In this document: in pieces, positions 38,971 through 47,891 of the stretch
Layout of the letters: each line of letters opens with the position of its first letter
Numbering within the stretch: position 1 is the first letter of the stretch
NCBI GenBank assembly: GCA_937930305.1
Contig: CALGLE010000009.1
Coordinates: forward strand, 62,001 to 126,000
Source of the DNA: an uncultured Granulosicoccaceae bacterium
GTDB taxonomy: Bacteria > Pseudomonadota > Gammaproteobacteria > Granulosicoccales > Granulosicoccaceae
Length of the DNA: 64,000 nucleotides
Direction: 5' to 3'
Made by a program: the position numbers and the translations under genes
Notes under the pieces: model-generated
What the model saw: the letters and a program-made list of their open reading frames with translations, nothing else
Told to the model about the DNA's origin: nothing
The model's database searches: none

Positions 38971-39278
38971 CAGATGACGAACTCCAAAAATCAGAATAAT
39001 ATTGCGTAAGAAAAAGTATACCTGAGAGATCTCGGTATCCCTACTCCTCGCAAATACCTATATTCCTTAGCGCGTTCGGATTGTCAATGACTGTGGATTT
39101 GGCCAAAGGCCTAATTGTGAACCAATAATCGAGCCATTTTATTCACTTTTGCTTGACGAATAGCCACTTTGTTAACTATCGTGTCTATAAGTTACTATTA
39201 ATCTCCGGTATCAATATTGCTTGAGAATTCACCTGGGTTGACTCTTTCGCCTCAAGCTAAAACCTGTTTCACGCTAAT
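38971..39278. other. Divergent intergenic region of the signalling genes
   Basis: This 308-base AT-rich gap holds the promoters of the five-gene operon (leftward) and of the lone response regulator (rightward). For the rightward gene TTGACG (39153-39158) with TATCGT 18 bases later, and TTGACT (39238-39243), are only partial sigma-70 matches. I saw no strong operator, RNA gene or open frame. Confidence 0.4.
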
Positions 39279-39656
39279 ATGTTGAATGTATTAATCATTG
39301 ACGACGATACCGATAGCCGGTTCGGATTGAATCGAGTTCTTAACCGGTGCGGACATGCCGTCAAAGAAGCTGAATCTGGCGAATGCGGACTCGCTAAGCT
39401 CGCGGAAATGCCGATTGACTTGGTATTCTGCGATCTTCGCTTCCCAACCGGCCTATCTGGCGAGCAAACCTTAAAGGCAATAACATCCGCTCATCCTGAT
39501 GTGAAAGTTGTCATGATGTCTTGTTCGATGGACTACACCGCACAGCAGGAATTAAAAGTGATGGGGGCGTCGGCGGCCATGCAAAAGCCCTTTTTCAAAG
39601 ACCAATGCCTGCGTACGCTGGAATCTTTGTTCCCGCCCAATCAACAAGCGGCTTAA
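39279..39656 (+). CDS. Single-domain response regulator, divergent from the GTPase operon
   Basis: Receiver protein of 125 residues. DDD at 8-10 forms the acidic pocket, the phospho-acceptor is the Asp in LVFCDLRFPTGLSG (about residue 53), and the conserved Lys lies in AAMQKPFFKDQ. The position of the switch Thr/Ser is filled by the MMSCSMD stretch. It has no output domain. It begins 308 bases from the five-gene signalling operon on the opposite strand and may be a second output or phosphate sink of that kinase (inference). Its stop codon TAA is shared in the TTAA palindrome with the convergent CinA-type gene, overlapping by 4 bases. Confidence 0.9.
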   Translation: MLNVLIIDDDTDSRFGLNRVLNRCGHAVKEAESGECGLAKLAEMPIDLVFCDLRFPTGLSGEQTLKAITSAHPDVKVVMMSCSMDYTAQQELKVMGASAAMQKPFFKDQCLRTLESLFPPNQQAA

Positions 39657-40435
39657 CTCTCTTTTAGCACGTCGCCACCCAGTTCGGTCACCATCTCTTC
39701 CAGCAGTAGTCCAACTTCTTGCAGCTGAGCGATATCTTGCCCTTTTGCGACTAAAGCGACCGAAGATCCGTTTTTTATCGACACGGGATAGCTGCCTAAA
39801 TCCAAATTTGGATAACGCTCCTGCAGCTCTCGCAGCGCACTCGCAAGGGTTCCTTCGCCCAAATCACACAAAACAGAAACACTCTCAATACAGGGTCCCT
39901 GCGCCAAAGTAGGCTCAACATTCGTAAACATCGCCTGCATGATGCGCGGGACACCCGCCATAACAATGACGTTTTCCATCTGAAACCCCGGCGCAATAGA
40001 CACCGGGTTGTCGATTAAGGAAGCGCCTAGCGGAATTCTGGCCATGCGCATTCGATCCGCGTTGGGTTCGATGTCTCGGCTTGCAAAGTACGCCAGCAGC
40101 CGACTTTCGGCCTCGGGATGTATTGGCAATTCCACTTCAAAGGCATCGGCAACGCATTCAGCGGTGATGTCGTCATGGGTAGGGCCTATACCACCGGTTG
40201 TAAACACATACGTGTGTACCGCCCGTAAATGATTGATCGTATCGACAATGACTTCTGGAATATCGGCAATGATTCTAGCTTCTGCCAACACGATGCCACG
40301 AGCCGCTAAACGAGACCCGATAAAGGCTAAGTTCTTATCTTGGGTTCGTCCGCTCAGCAGCTCGTTACCAATTAACATCAGCGCAGCGGTGGGCGTAGCG
40401 TAAAAGTGTTCGTTCACAAGAAAAAGCTCAACCAA
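39653..40435 (-). CDS. CinA N-terminal/MoaB-type molybdopterin-binding domain protein
   Basis: Protein of 260 residues with the MPT-binding (MoaB/Mog) fold found in the N-terminal half of CinA. The motifs LIGNELLSGRTQDKNLAFI, YVFTTGGIGPTHDDITAECV and MAGVPRIMQAMF are characteristic. It lacks the C-terminal nicotinamide-nucleotide amidase domain of full CinA, as do the short proteobacterial relatives called competence/damage-inducible protein A. The enzyme activity is uncertain, perhaps a pyrophosphatase on ADP-ribose-type substrates. The first 19 residues may be dispensable, since Met at about 20 precedes the conserved LIGNELL. It is probably a single-gene unit. Confidence 0.88.
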   Translation of the reverse strand: MVELFLVNEHFYATPTAALMLIGNELLSGRTQDKNLAFIGSRLAARGIVLAEARIIADIPEVIVDTINHLRAVHTYVFTTGGIGPTHDDITAECVADAFEVELPIHPEAESRLLAYFASRDIEPNADRMRMARIPLGASLIDNPVSIAPGFQMENVIVMAGVPRIMQAMFTNVEPTLAQGPCIESVSVLCDLGEGTLASALRELQERYPNLDLGSYPVSIKNGSSVALVAKGQDIAQLQEVGLLLEEMVTELGGDVLKES

Positions 40436-40502
40436 AGAGGACAGCAGACTTTAGCCTATACGCAAAGTCAAGCCAAACGGCCGCGCTAATAGAAGGAGAA
40501 TT

Positions 40503-41201
40503 CTAGCGCAGACTCGCGCAATTGTGAGGGTACTCGCGCTCTGGCAGGCCAGATGAAGTCCACAGATAACGCCCCATGATTGAGCGTAAGTTGAACCCAA
40601 TTTGATTTAATGAACCGTCTAAATCCATCAAACTAATTTGTATGGTGGTACCAGTGACGTATTGAGTTGATGACGCGGTAATCGAGCCATCCAGGTGATA
40701 CAAGATGTCATCAGCACTGGATAAGGGCCGGATCGATTCATCTGAAACAATCACCAAAGGGGCGACAGCCACCACACTCAAACACGTTTGCATATGTGTC
40801 CAACTGCCTTCGATCAACGCCATGTCTACACGATCAATGTCCAAGTTCTCGGCAACACCCACACGCAATCCGGTGTCGGCCATCGTAACGATGGATCCCA
40901 CATTGTCCAGATCCGTTGGGTCGTTAAACGGTAGGTCAAGGTTGGAGCTAGAAGGCGTAGAGATTGGAGCTCCTTGGCCATTGGCCTCAGCCTCAACCGG
41001 GGCCGGGTTCGCAGATCCCAAAGCAGGATCTTCCGGTAAGGTCGGCGACAAAACAGGCTGTCCGGCATTGCCTTGCAATGCACTGATGGGATCATCAGAT
41101 GCTGTCGGTGAGCCGCAGCCGGCCACCAATCCAGAGAGCACCGCCGCGACCAATAAGGACCGAGAAAAACTTCCGCCAAGGCTGTGTGTTTTGTACAACA
41201 T
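40503..41201 (-). CDS. Hypothetical lipoprotein with CRP-like upstream site
   Basis: Protein of 232 residues with a lipoprotein signal ending LVAGC (Cys near residue 29). The start of the mature chain (CGSPTASDDP) is Ser/Asp-rich, much like the lipoprotein at 8055 (CGSPSSQNDDP). A Pro/Asn/Ala-rich linker extends to about residue 90, then a compact domain with two cysteines (MQTCLSVVAV and PHNCASLR). No known family was recognised; export to the outer membrane is likely. A perfect CRP-type palindrome is centred about 50 bases upstream of its ATG, so expression may depend on carbon source. Confidence 0.65.
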   Translation of the reverse strand: MLYKTHSLGGSFSRSLLVAAVLSGLVAGCGSPTASDDPISALQGNAGQPVLSPTLPEDPALGSANPAPVEAEANGQGAPISTPSSSNLDLPFNDPTDLDNVGSIVTMADTGLRVGVAENLDIDRVDMALIEGSWTHMQTCLSVVAVAPLVIVSDESIRPLSSADDILYHLDGSITASSTQYVTGTTIQISLMDLDGSLNQIGFNLRSIMGRYLWTSSGLPEREYPHNCASLR

Positions 41202-41243
41202 GCACTTAATAGCGGGTTAGAAGCGAATAACTGTTGTTTCTCA

Positions 41244-41259
41244 TGTGATATCGATCACA
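41244..41259. promoter_or_regulatory. CRP/Vfr-type binding site
   Basis: TGTGATATCGATCACA matches the CRP consensus TGTGA-N6-TCACA perfectly. It lies between tcdA (stop at 41296) and the lipoprotein gene (ATG at 41201), both leftward. A start near 41210 would make it a class II site at about -41.5, with TTCTAA (41217-41222, minus strand) as a weak -10. Confidence 0.6.
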
Positions 41260-41295
41260 AGACAAGTCAAACTCAGAGAATTGTTAAATATCGCG

Positions 41296-42123
41296 TCATG
41301 CAGAGACCGCCTTCAAGCGATGCTGCAGACTTTTGGACACCGCGTGGGATGCAGCGATTAATCCGAACGTACCAGTCACAAAACTGGTCGACCCATAGCC
41401 TTGCGCGCAATCAAGCCGAACCCCTGGCACACCGGGTTTGGTGCGAGTGACGTCCCCTTCACCGTCGGGGTACACCGGTTGCTCGGTGGAAAACACACAA
41501 TCCACCCCAAACCTCCGCTTGGGATTTCGGCTATATCCATATTCTGCCCGAAGCCGGGAACGCACTTTTGCAGCCAATGCATCATTCCAAGTGCGGGATA
41601 GATCGGCCACATCCACAGCCAATGGATTCACTCGACCGCCGGCACCACCGGTAGTGACGATCGGTATTTTCTGCCGACGACAAAAATTGATCATGGCCGC
41701 CTTGAAGCGAATGTTATCGATGGCGTCAATCACGCGATCAAAATCACGCATCAAATAGTGTTCTAGATTTTTTTCAACAAGAAAATCTTCTTCAGCGGCT
41801 ACTTCACAAGCGGGATTGATATCAAGCACGCGCTCTTTGAGCACGTCAACTTTGGGTCGCCCTATAGTGGAATCTAAGGCCGGTAACTGACGATTGATGT
41901 TGCTAACTGTGACATCGTCATGATCAATCAGTGTTAAATGCCCAACGCCTGTGCGAGCCAGAGCTTCCACCGCCCAAGACCCCACGCCGCCCACGCCGAC
42001 GACCGCAATACGTAACTTTGCTAACTGCTCTATCCCGGCATTGCCATAGACCCGCTGCAAGGCGAACCCACGATCATCTGTAAACACCATCTGGCTCCAA
42101 AAACAATACGGAATTGTTGCCAC
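41296..42123 (-). CDS. tcdA: tRNA threonylcarbamoyladenosine dehydratase
   Basis: TcdA (CsdL) uses ATP to cyclise t6A37 of tRNA to ct6A, acting downstream of TsaD, whose gene is also in the window. It has 275 residues in an E1/ThiF-like fold. The nucleotide-binding motif VVGVGGVGSWAVEALARTGV, the following LIDHDDVTVSNINRQLPAL, the late GVDCVFSTEQPVYP and the switch sequence GTFGLIAASHAV match the family. ATG 42123 begins with a short extension (MATIPYCFWSQ); Met 12 is a possible alternative. It is divergent from trmB, another tRNA gene. Confidence 0.94.
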   Translation of the reverse strand: MATIPYCFWSQMVFTDDRGFALQRVYGNAGIEQLAKLRIAVVGVGGVGSWAVEALARTGVGHLTLIDHDDVTVSNINRQLPALDSTIGRPKVDVLKERVLDINPACEVAAEEDFLVEKNLEHYLMRDFDRVIDAIDNIRFKAAMINFCRRQKIPIVTTGGAGGRVNPLAVDVADLSRTWNDALAAKVRSRLRAEYGYSRNPKRRFGVDCVFSTEQPVYPDGEGDVTRTKPGVPGVRLDCAQGYGSTSFVTGTFGLIAASHAVSKSLQHRLKAVSA

Positions 42124-42274
42124 CTGATTAGCGACGGCACCTATTAGAATCTCTATAATGACTGAATATTAAAGAGTTCGGCTCAGCTGTTCTCACACTC
42201 CGACGCAACTTTCTTAGGCTGCGCTGCCGAAATAACGCTTTTGGCCCATATGAACGCAATACGCTGGAGCCACT

Positions 42275-43033
42275 ATGGTCTCATCAGACCATAACGATCA
42301 ATCCGAATCGGCCGAAACTGCTTCATCGCATGGCGAACTGCAGGGCGTTACCGGCACCCTCACTTCCCGCTCTATTAGAAGCTTTGTGATTCGTAATGGG
42401 CGCATGACAGAGGCACAGCAGGAGGCGATCGATCAATGGTTGCCAAAATTTGGCATCACATTCCGCCAACAATCAATTGATTTTGAGGAAACATTTGGCC
42501 GTATCGCCCCCACTTGGGTGGAAATTGGGTTCGGTAATGGAGATGCGTTACTGCACATGGCTGAGCAGCACCCAGAGGTCAACCTCATCGGAATCGAAGT
42601 TCACGCACCAGGCGTGGGTCACGCCTTGTTGGGAATCCAATCAAAACAGCTGGAAAATGTGCGAATCATTCAACACGATGCTATGGAAGTGCTGCAGCAC
42701 ATGATCGCGCCGCAGTCTTTGGCGCGAGTCCTGCTGTTTTTCCCAGACCCTTGGCACAAAAAGCGGCATCACAAGCGTCGTATCGTGCAAAAGGAGTTTG
42801 TGGATACGGTGAGTGAACGGCTGCAGAGCGGCGGTCTGTTGCATTGCGCTACCGATATCGCTAACTACGCCGAATGGATGCTGGAACATTTGCAAACTGC
42901 CACGCAGTTGGTGAACGAATCTGGGACTCACGATTTTGTGCCGCAACCCGATTGGCGCATCAACACCCGCTTTGAGCGCCGAGGCCTGCGACTAGGCCAC
43001 GACGTATTTGACTTATTGTATCGCCGCACATGA
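42275..43033 (+). CDS. trmB: tRNA (guanine-N7-)-methyltransferase
   Basis: TrmB methylates G46 of many tRNAs using SAM. It has 252 residues, including an N-terminal extension before the family start SIRSFVIRNGRMTEAQQ. The SAM-binding motif WVEIGFGNGDALLHMAEQHP, EVHAPGVGHAL, the catalytic region RVLLFFPDPWHKKRHHKRR and the conserved end TRFERRGLRLGHDVFDLLY are present. It is divergent from tcdA across 151 bases, in which TATAAT (42154-42159) is the only promoter-like element seen. The SLC13 permease follows after 28 bases. Confidence 0.95.
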   Translation: MVSSDHNDQSESAETASSHGELQGVTGTLTSRSIRSFVIRNGRMTEAQQEAIDQWLPKFGITFRQQSIDFEETFGRIAPTWVEIGFGNGDALLHMAEQHPEVNLIGIEVHAPGVGHALLGIQSKQLENVRIIQHDAMEVLQHMIAPQSLARVLLFFPDPWHKKRHHKRRIVQKEFVDTVSERLQSGGLLHCATDIANYAEWMLEHLQTATQLVNESGTHDFVPQPDWRINTRFERRGLRLGHDVFDLLYRRT

Positions 43034-43061
43034 ATTTTCCGACTCACCTGCAAGGACAACG

Positions 43062-44915
43062 ATGGACCCGATAACGCTCGACCTGGAGATGATGGTTGTC
43101 ATGGGCTTATTGGCTGTGACCATTATCTTGTTTGCGTTTGAGCTGTTACGTGTGGACGTTGCTGCCATTTGCGTCATGGTGTTGCTCGGTTTAGCCACCT
43201 TAGTTCCTGGGCTTGAACCCTTAGTGTCAAAACAGGAACTGTTCTCAGGGTTCTCGAGTAATGCGGTCATTTCCGTGATCGCTGTCATGATCATCGGAGC
43301 GGGTCTGGATAAAACCGGCATCATGAGCCGTCTGGCCTCCTTGATACTTAAAAAAGGCGGCAAAACTGAAGGACGAATCATTCCTTTGGTGTCAGGCACG
43401 GTCGCCTTCATTTCCAGCTTCATGCAAAACATCGGTGCGGCGGCACTATTTCTGCCCGTCGTTAGCCGAATTTCTACCCGTACCGATATTCCCATGTCGC
43501 GCCTGTTAATGCCTATGGGCTTTTGCGCCATCCTAGGCGGTACCGCCACCATGATTGGCTCAAGCCCTTTGATCTTGTTAAATGACTTGTTACTGTCATC
43601 CAACAAGACGCTACCAGCTGAACATCAAATGGAGACCTTTGGCCTGTTCACTGTGACCCCCATCGGCATTGCGTTGGTCATCACAGGCATTGTTTACTTC
43701 ATTGTCATGGGCCGCTTCATTTTACCCAGCAATAAAGAAAACGATGCCAACAGAACCTCGCGCGCATCTGACTATTTTGAAAGCGTTTACGGCATTCAAG
43801 GTGAGCTTCTCGAAGCGCGAGTCTCAGATGACAGCCCGTTTGTGGGCATGACTATCCGTCAGATGGAAGACAATTACGAAAACACGCCCTCAGTATTGGC
43901 GCTATACAGCGGCGATGTTGTGAAAGTACCACCCGATCGCGAAGAGACGATCTGGGTGAATACATCCATCGGTATGATGGGGGACAGAGCTGAAATTGCA
44001 GAATTCTGCAAAGAATACGGCCTGGAATTAAAAGGCGAGCCTGAGCAGTTCTCTGATGTATTGAATGCACAACACAGTGGCATCGGTGAAGTGGTTATTC
44101 CGCCCGGCTCAAGCTTGATTGGCCAGCTGATCAAAGACATCAAACCACGCCGTAATTTTGGTGCGAATATCCTGCAAATCTTTCGCGCCGATCAAATCAT
44201 CCGACGTAACTTTGGTGATATCCCACTGCAAGCGGGTGACACGCTAGTGGTGCACACCAGTTGGCGCGACCTACACAAGCTCTCACGTAACCGTGATGTG
44301 GTTGTGGCAACCGATGTGAAATATGAAGATCTACGCACCGACAAAATACGTTATGCGGTGACCTTTTTCTCGTTGGCACTCATCCTATTTTTTCTCACCG
44401 ACAGCTTATCGATTTCCTTGCTTACAGGCGCTATGGGCATGGTGTTAACCGGCGTGCTAACCATCGATGAAGCCTATGACGCGGTCAGTTGGCAAACGGT
44501 GTTTTTGCTGGCCAGTTTAATTCCCTTAGGCATTGCCGTGGATCAAACCGGCACAGCCGCTTGGATAGCCCAAGAAATATTAACCTTAGTCGGAGATGTA
44601 CCCACCTGGGTGCTGCAAACCGTCATTGCGGGACTGGCAACGTTCTTTACTTTAGTGATGTCGAACATCGGTGCCACAGTTTTACTGGTACCACTAGCGG
44701 TGAATATTGCCATCGCTGTAGACGCGGACCCAGCGGTTTTTGCACTCACCGTCGCCATATCAACATCCAATTCGTTTCTCATACCCACACACCAAGTGAA
44801 TGCGCTCATCATGGGCCCAGGTGGATATCAAGTAGCGGATTTCATGCGCGCCGGTGGCATCATGACCATACTGTTCATGATTGTTAGCTTGTTAATGTTG
44901 AACGTTATTTTATGA
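43062..44915 (+). CDS. SLC13-family permease with TrkA-C (RCK_C) domains
   Basis: Inner-membrane transporter of 617 residues, probably sodium- or proton-coupled for an anion or dicarboxylate. Hydrophobic helices lie in residues about 5-210 and 430-615. Between them a soluble cytoplasmic part carries two TrkA-C modules (about 235-315 and 320-400, with VPPDREETIWVNTSIGM and VVIPPGSSLIGQLIKDI). The two halves of the SLC13/DASS fold are shown by FSSNAVISVIAVMIIGAG and ISTSNSFLIPTHQVNALIMG. ATG 43062 follows AAGGA by 5 bases; longer open frame upstream overlaps trmB. Substrate is not predictable; sulphate or dicarboxylate are the usual choices. The 3' end overlaps the convergent metA-like gene by 6 bases. 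Confidence 0.85.
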   Translation: MDPITLDLEMMVVMGLLAVTIILFAFELLRVDVAAICVMVLLGLATLVPGLEPLVSKQELFSGFSSNAVISVIAVMIIGAGLDKTGIMSRLASLILKKGGKTEGRIIPLVSGTVAFISSFMQNIGAAALFLPVVSRISTRTDIPMSRLLMPMGFCAILGGTATMIGSSPLILLNDLLLSSNKTLPAEHQMETFGLFTVTPIGIALVITGIVYFIVMGRFILPSNKENDANRTSRASDYFESVYGIQGELLEARVSDDSPFVGMTIRQMEDNYENTPSVLALYSGDVVKVPPDREETIWVNTSIGMMGDRAEIAEFCKEYGLELKGEPEQFSDVLNAQHSGIGEVVIPPGSSLIGQLIKDIKPRRNFGANILQIFRADQIIRRNFGDIPLQAGDTLVVHTSWRDLHKLSRNRDVVVATDVKYEDLRTDKIRYAVTFFSLALILFFLTDSLSISLLTGAMGMVLTGVLTIDEAYDAVSWQTVFLLASLIPLGIAVDQTGTAAWIAQEILTLVGDVPTWVLQTVIAGLATFFTLVMSNIGATVLLVPLAVNIAIAVDADPAVFALTVAISTSNSFLIPTHQVNALIMGPGGYQVADFMRAGGIMTILFMIVSLLMLNVIL

Positions 44916-45998
44916 GCGCGTTGCTAACCAACCCAGCGGGTCTGACGGATCAACACCGTCCATAAAGAGTTTGCCCACATCTTTGTGGGTCAGTTGATAC
45001 ACCAACCCAATCCAGTTCCCAACGAGTGACTTACCACTGTCGTGCCAGGTGTTGTGTATGCGTTGAGTGAGTGAACCTTCAGGAAAAGCCGGAAAGTCAG
45101 CCACGGGAACACCCGCCTCTAATGCCGTATCCAGCGCCGAACGATATTCAGATAATACCGCGTGGCTGTATTGGTCGTAATAGTGTTCTGGAACGGGCGG
45201 AAAGTCGCTTAATTCTTGATTTATGTAGCGCCCTACTTCACGCCGATGCTCTTTCATCAAACTGACATGATCATATTCTGGATGACCTTGAAAATAGACC
45301 GTTCGAAAACCATCAGGGCTCACCACCAGATGAACACCAGCGTCTTCACCTTCCACAAGTACATGCATGCCACACCCTTCAAAGGCCGCTCGATCGATCT
45401 CGTTGTAACGCGAATGCGGTACCGTGATTTGCGTATTCAACGATTTCACCAGCGGGTGGTCGGCACACACCACATCATGCTGGTAAGCACCCCATCTTTT
45501 TTCGGGAAGTTGTTTGCGTTGAATCTGATGCTTGTGCAACACATCCGCGTGTGTTGCCAAACACGAACACAAAGTAGACGGTACGTTGTCATGCGCCCAA
45601 CTCATGACCTCCACTAAATCGTCCCAAAAAACTTCTTTGGACAAATTGGCCTCAGTGACGTTAGCGCCACTGATGATCAAGGCATCCAGTCCATGCTGCT
45701 TAATGGAATCAAACGGTTCGTAGTATTGATCCACCCAGCTTTGCGCCCAATCGCTGCGTTCCACCGAATTTATGGTGAACGGGTGCATGTGAAATTGACT
45801 GATGGAATTACTCGAGCCCACCAAACGAAAAAATTGACGCTCGGTAGCTGACAGCGCCAAATCGGGCATCATATTTAGTAGCCCAATGTGCAACGGGCGT
45901 ATATCCTGCTCAGCCGCACGTTCTGCACTGAGCACCGGTTGCCCCTCTTCCAACAAACGTTGGTAGGTAGGCAAAGCGTTATGAGCGACCAATGGCAT
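44910..45998 (-). CDS. metA: MetA-family homoserine O-acyltransferase
   Basis: Enzyme of 362 residues in the methionine pathway that activates homoserine by acyl transfer from acyl-CoA. It is longer than E. coli MetA (309). The fold and motifs agree: IRPLHIGLLNMMPDLALSAT, the nucleophile Cys in STLCSCLATHADVLH, KRWGAYQHDVV, APHSRY-like VPHSRYNEI and GHPEYDH with the catalytic His and Glu. The position known to decide acyl choice (Gly for succinyl, Glu for acetyl) falls in ISGANVTEAN and appears to be Thr, so the acyl donor is uncertain. The C-terminus is extended. It overlaps the permease gene end. Confidence 0.85.
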   Translation of the reverse strand: MPLVAHNALPTYQRLLEEGQPVLSAERAAEQDIRPLHIGLLNMMPDLALSATERQFFRLVGSSNSISQFHMHPFTINSVERSDWAQSWVDQYYEPFDSIKQHGLDALIISGANVTEANLSKEVFWDDLVEVMSWAHDNVPSTLCSCLATHADVLHKHQIQRKQLPEKRWGAYQHDVVCADHPLVKSLNTQITVPHSRYNEIDRAAFEGCGMHVLVEGEDAGVHLVVSPDGFRTVYFQGHPEYDHVSLMKEHRREVGRYINQELSDFPPVPEHYYDQYSHAVLSEYRSALDTALEAGVPVADFPAFPEGSLTQRIHNTWHDSGKSLVGNWIGLVYQLTHKDVGKLFMDGVDPSDPLGWLATRS

Positions 45999-46010
45999 TA
46001 AGAGCTTTCC

Positions 46011-46847
46011 TTACTTCAACGCGGAAATAATAAGTTCATTGAAGTCTTCAACCGTTTCGACTTGCATAGCCTCTCTCGCCGGCACGCTATACCCATATTC
46101 ATTGGCAATCGCCTGGTAGCGAGGTAATCGCGCATAAAACAAATGTGGGAAAACCCAGCGTACAAAATCATCTGGGTCAATGTCGGCCACAAAATTAATG
46201 CCTTTCTCTTTTTTGTACTTATCCAAGTGCTCACTTAAAAAAGCTTTTCGGTAGTACAGCGGCTTGGGGGACTGTTGAGCGCGGTCAATAAGGAATTTTT
46301 CGTCCGCCGCATTGGCTTCTATATAAATCATGAGTGTCTCATCAGCCACGGACTTTATTAGGTTCGCATCATCCAATTCACACAAGCTACCGCTTACGTC
46401 ATTCAGAAAATGCGGGTAACCATAGATAGCGTCCGCCTTTTGAATGAATGACTTCACATCGCGCATGGCTTTAAGCTCTGCATCTAAATGCAGCGCTTGG
46501 CGACGTTGAAATTCATCCAACGGTAAGCCCCCCAAATCTGGGTTACCTAATTTACCCAAGAATGTCGACAATGGATCCAAATTCTCAAACGTCACATTAT
46601 TACTAATGTATATCGAATCTCTCATCAGCAAGGTGCGCAGAAAGGGCACCTGCATGGCTTGAGTTTTAATGTTGTCCAGAATGGGCTCATCGAGGTACCG
46701 AGTACCAATTCGGTAATCCACCGAATAGTGAAACCAATTGTTGTTGCGCAGAATGCTAGCCAAGCGGGTTTTACCCACACCAGACATCCCCAACAACGTG
46801 ATTCGTTTATTCGGCCAATCCCGAAATTCACTCGGGCTAAGACGCAT
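46011..46847 (-). CDS. P-loop NTPase of unknown function
   Basis: Protein of 278 residues from ATG 46847, chosen because it starts just after the ypfJ stop; ATG 46889 would overlap that gene by 38 bases. The P-loop is ITLLGMSGVGKTRLASIL. Conserved features include the dipeptide-like NVTFENLDPLSTF, GYPHFLNDVSGSLCELDD (possible Walker B region) and a late aromatic-rich VRWVFPHLFYARLPRYQAI. It resembles uncharacterised ATPases found in marine gammaproteobacteria; I do not recognise a characterised member. It is in the same direction as metA and ypfJ, with a gap of 12 bases before metA, so these may share a transcript. Confidence 0.75.
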   Translation of the reverse strand: MRLSPSEFRDWPNKRITLLGMSGVGKTRLASILRNNNWFHYSVDYRIGTRYLDEPILDNIKTQAMQVPFLRTLLMRDSIYISNNVTFENLDPLSTFLGKLGNPDLGGLPLDEFQRRQALHLDAELKAMRDVKSFIQKADAIYGYPHFLNDVSGSLCELDDANLIKSVADETLMIYIEANAADEKFLIDRAQQSPKPLYYRKAFLSEHLDKYKKEKGINFVADIDPDDFVRWVFPHLFYARLPRYQAIANEYGYSVPAREAMQVETVEDFNELIISALK

Positions 46848-46851
46848 AGAC

Positions 46852-47739
46852 CTAGCTACCGCTGAACGTGTTGCAAGCTTGTGGGTCACCCGTTTCTAAA
46901 CCGCGGTACAACCACTGCTGACGTTGTTCGGACGTGCCATGCGTAAAGGCGTCAGGATGTACTCGACGACCGGCATTTCGCATTAACGCATCATCTCCAA
47001 TTTTGGCGGCAGCATTCATACCTTCTTCTAAGTCACCCAGTTCCAGCACTTGGCGATCTTTGTGCGCATGGTGCGCCCACACGCCCGCGTAGCAATCGGC
47101 TTGCAGTTCGGTGCGCACCGATAAAGCGTTAGCTTGTGCCTTGGGCAATTGACGTTGCTGTTTTTGCACCGCCATGGAAACACCCAATTGGTTTTGCACA
47201 TGATGTCCTACCTCGTGGGCCAACACGTAGGCTTGCGCGAAATCACCCGCCGCTCCCATACTTTGGAGCTGCCGGAAAAAACTTAAGTCAATGTAAACGA
47301 TGCTATCGCCTGGGCAATAAAAGGGCCCCGCCGCTGAAGAGGTGTAACCGCAGGCTGATTGCACACCATCAGAGAACAGACGTAGTTTGGGTTCTTGATA
47401 ACGCTGACCGGCTTGCTGGAACAGTTTGTTCCATACGTCTTCAGTGTCCGCTAACACCGTGGAGATGAAATTACCCGCTTCATCATCATTACGAATAGCG
47501 GTGCCCGAACCCAAACTACCCGGTGATTGCATTTGCGGAATGCCAACCTGGCCGCCGCCACCGCCAAGCAAACTGGACATATCCACGCCCAGAAATAGGC
47601 CGATGAGCAGGACAATAATGCCTACACCACCACCGAGCTTCATACCTCCACCACCGCGGCGGCGCGGAGCCATTCGGCGACCTTTTGAACCTCGAAGGTC
47701 CTCTACATTCGTACTGCGACGGCCTTGTTTCCAGCGCAT
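46852..47739 (-). CDS. ypfJ: YpfJ-type neutral zinc metallopeptidase
   Basis: Membrane-anchored protein of 295 residues. A basic, Gly-rich N-terminus (RRRGGGGMKLGGG) leads to one membrane helix (about 36-54). The metallopeptidase domain has LAHEVGHHVQNQLG, in which HExxH binds zinc and carries the catalytic Glu, and the downstream ELQADCYAGVWA provides the third ligand. CGYTSSAAGPFYCPGD is another family signature. The active site should face the periplasm. Its function in E. coli is not established. It is divergent from the TatD gene; an inverted repeat TACAC-GTTA-GTGTA (47761-47774) lies between them. Confidence 0.92.
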   Translation of the reverse strand: MRWKQGRRSTNVEDLRGSKGRRMAPRRRGGGGMKLGGGVGIIVLLIGLFLGVDMSSLLGGGGGQVGIPQMQSPGSLGSGTAIRNDDEAGNFISTVLADTEDVWNKLFQQAGQRYQEPKLRLFSDGVQSACGYTSSAAGPFYCPGDSIVYIDLSFFRQLQSMGAAGDFAQAYVLAHEVGHHVQNQLGVSMAVQKQQRQLPKAQANALSVRTELQADCYAGVWAHHAHKDRQVLELGDLEEGMNAAAKIGDDALMRNAGRRVHPDAFTHGTSEQRQQWLYRGLETGDPQACNTFSGS

Positions 47740-47891
47740 GGTCCATCTCTCTTTATACGTTACACGTTAGTGTACCAAGCGAAGATAGGTTGGAGGGCTG
47801 TGCTAGAGTCAAACGGAACTGCGTCACAGGCGGCAAATTGCATGCTGTTCCCGCAGCCTATCGCCCCCTAAAGCCGCAGGAGTTGTAGAAC

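Noticed and set aside
47761-47774. Operator between ypfJ and TatD (TACAC-GTTA-GTGTA)
   Set aside because: Only 5-bp arms and no matching copy or known motif; a chance palindrome is likely.
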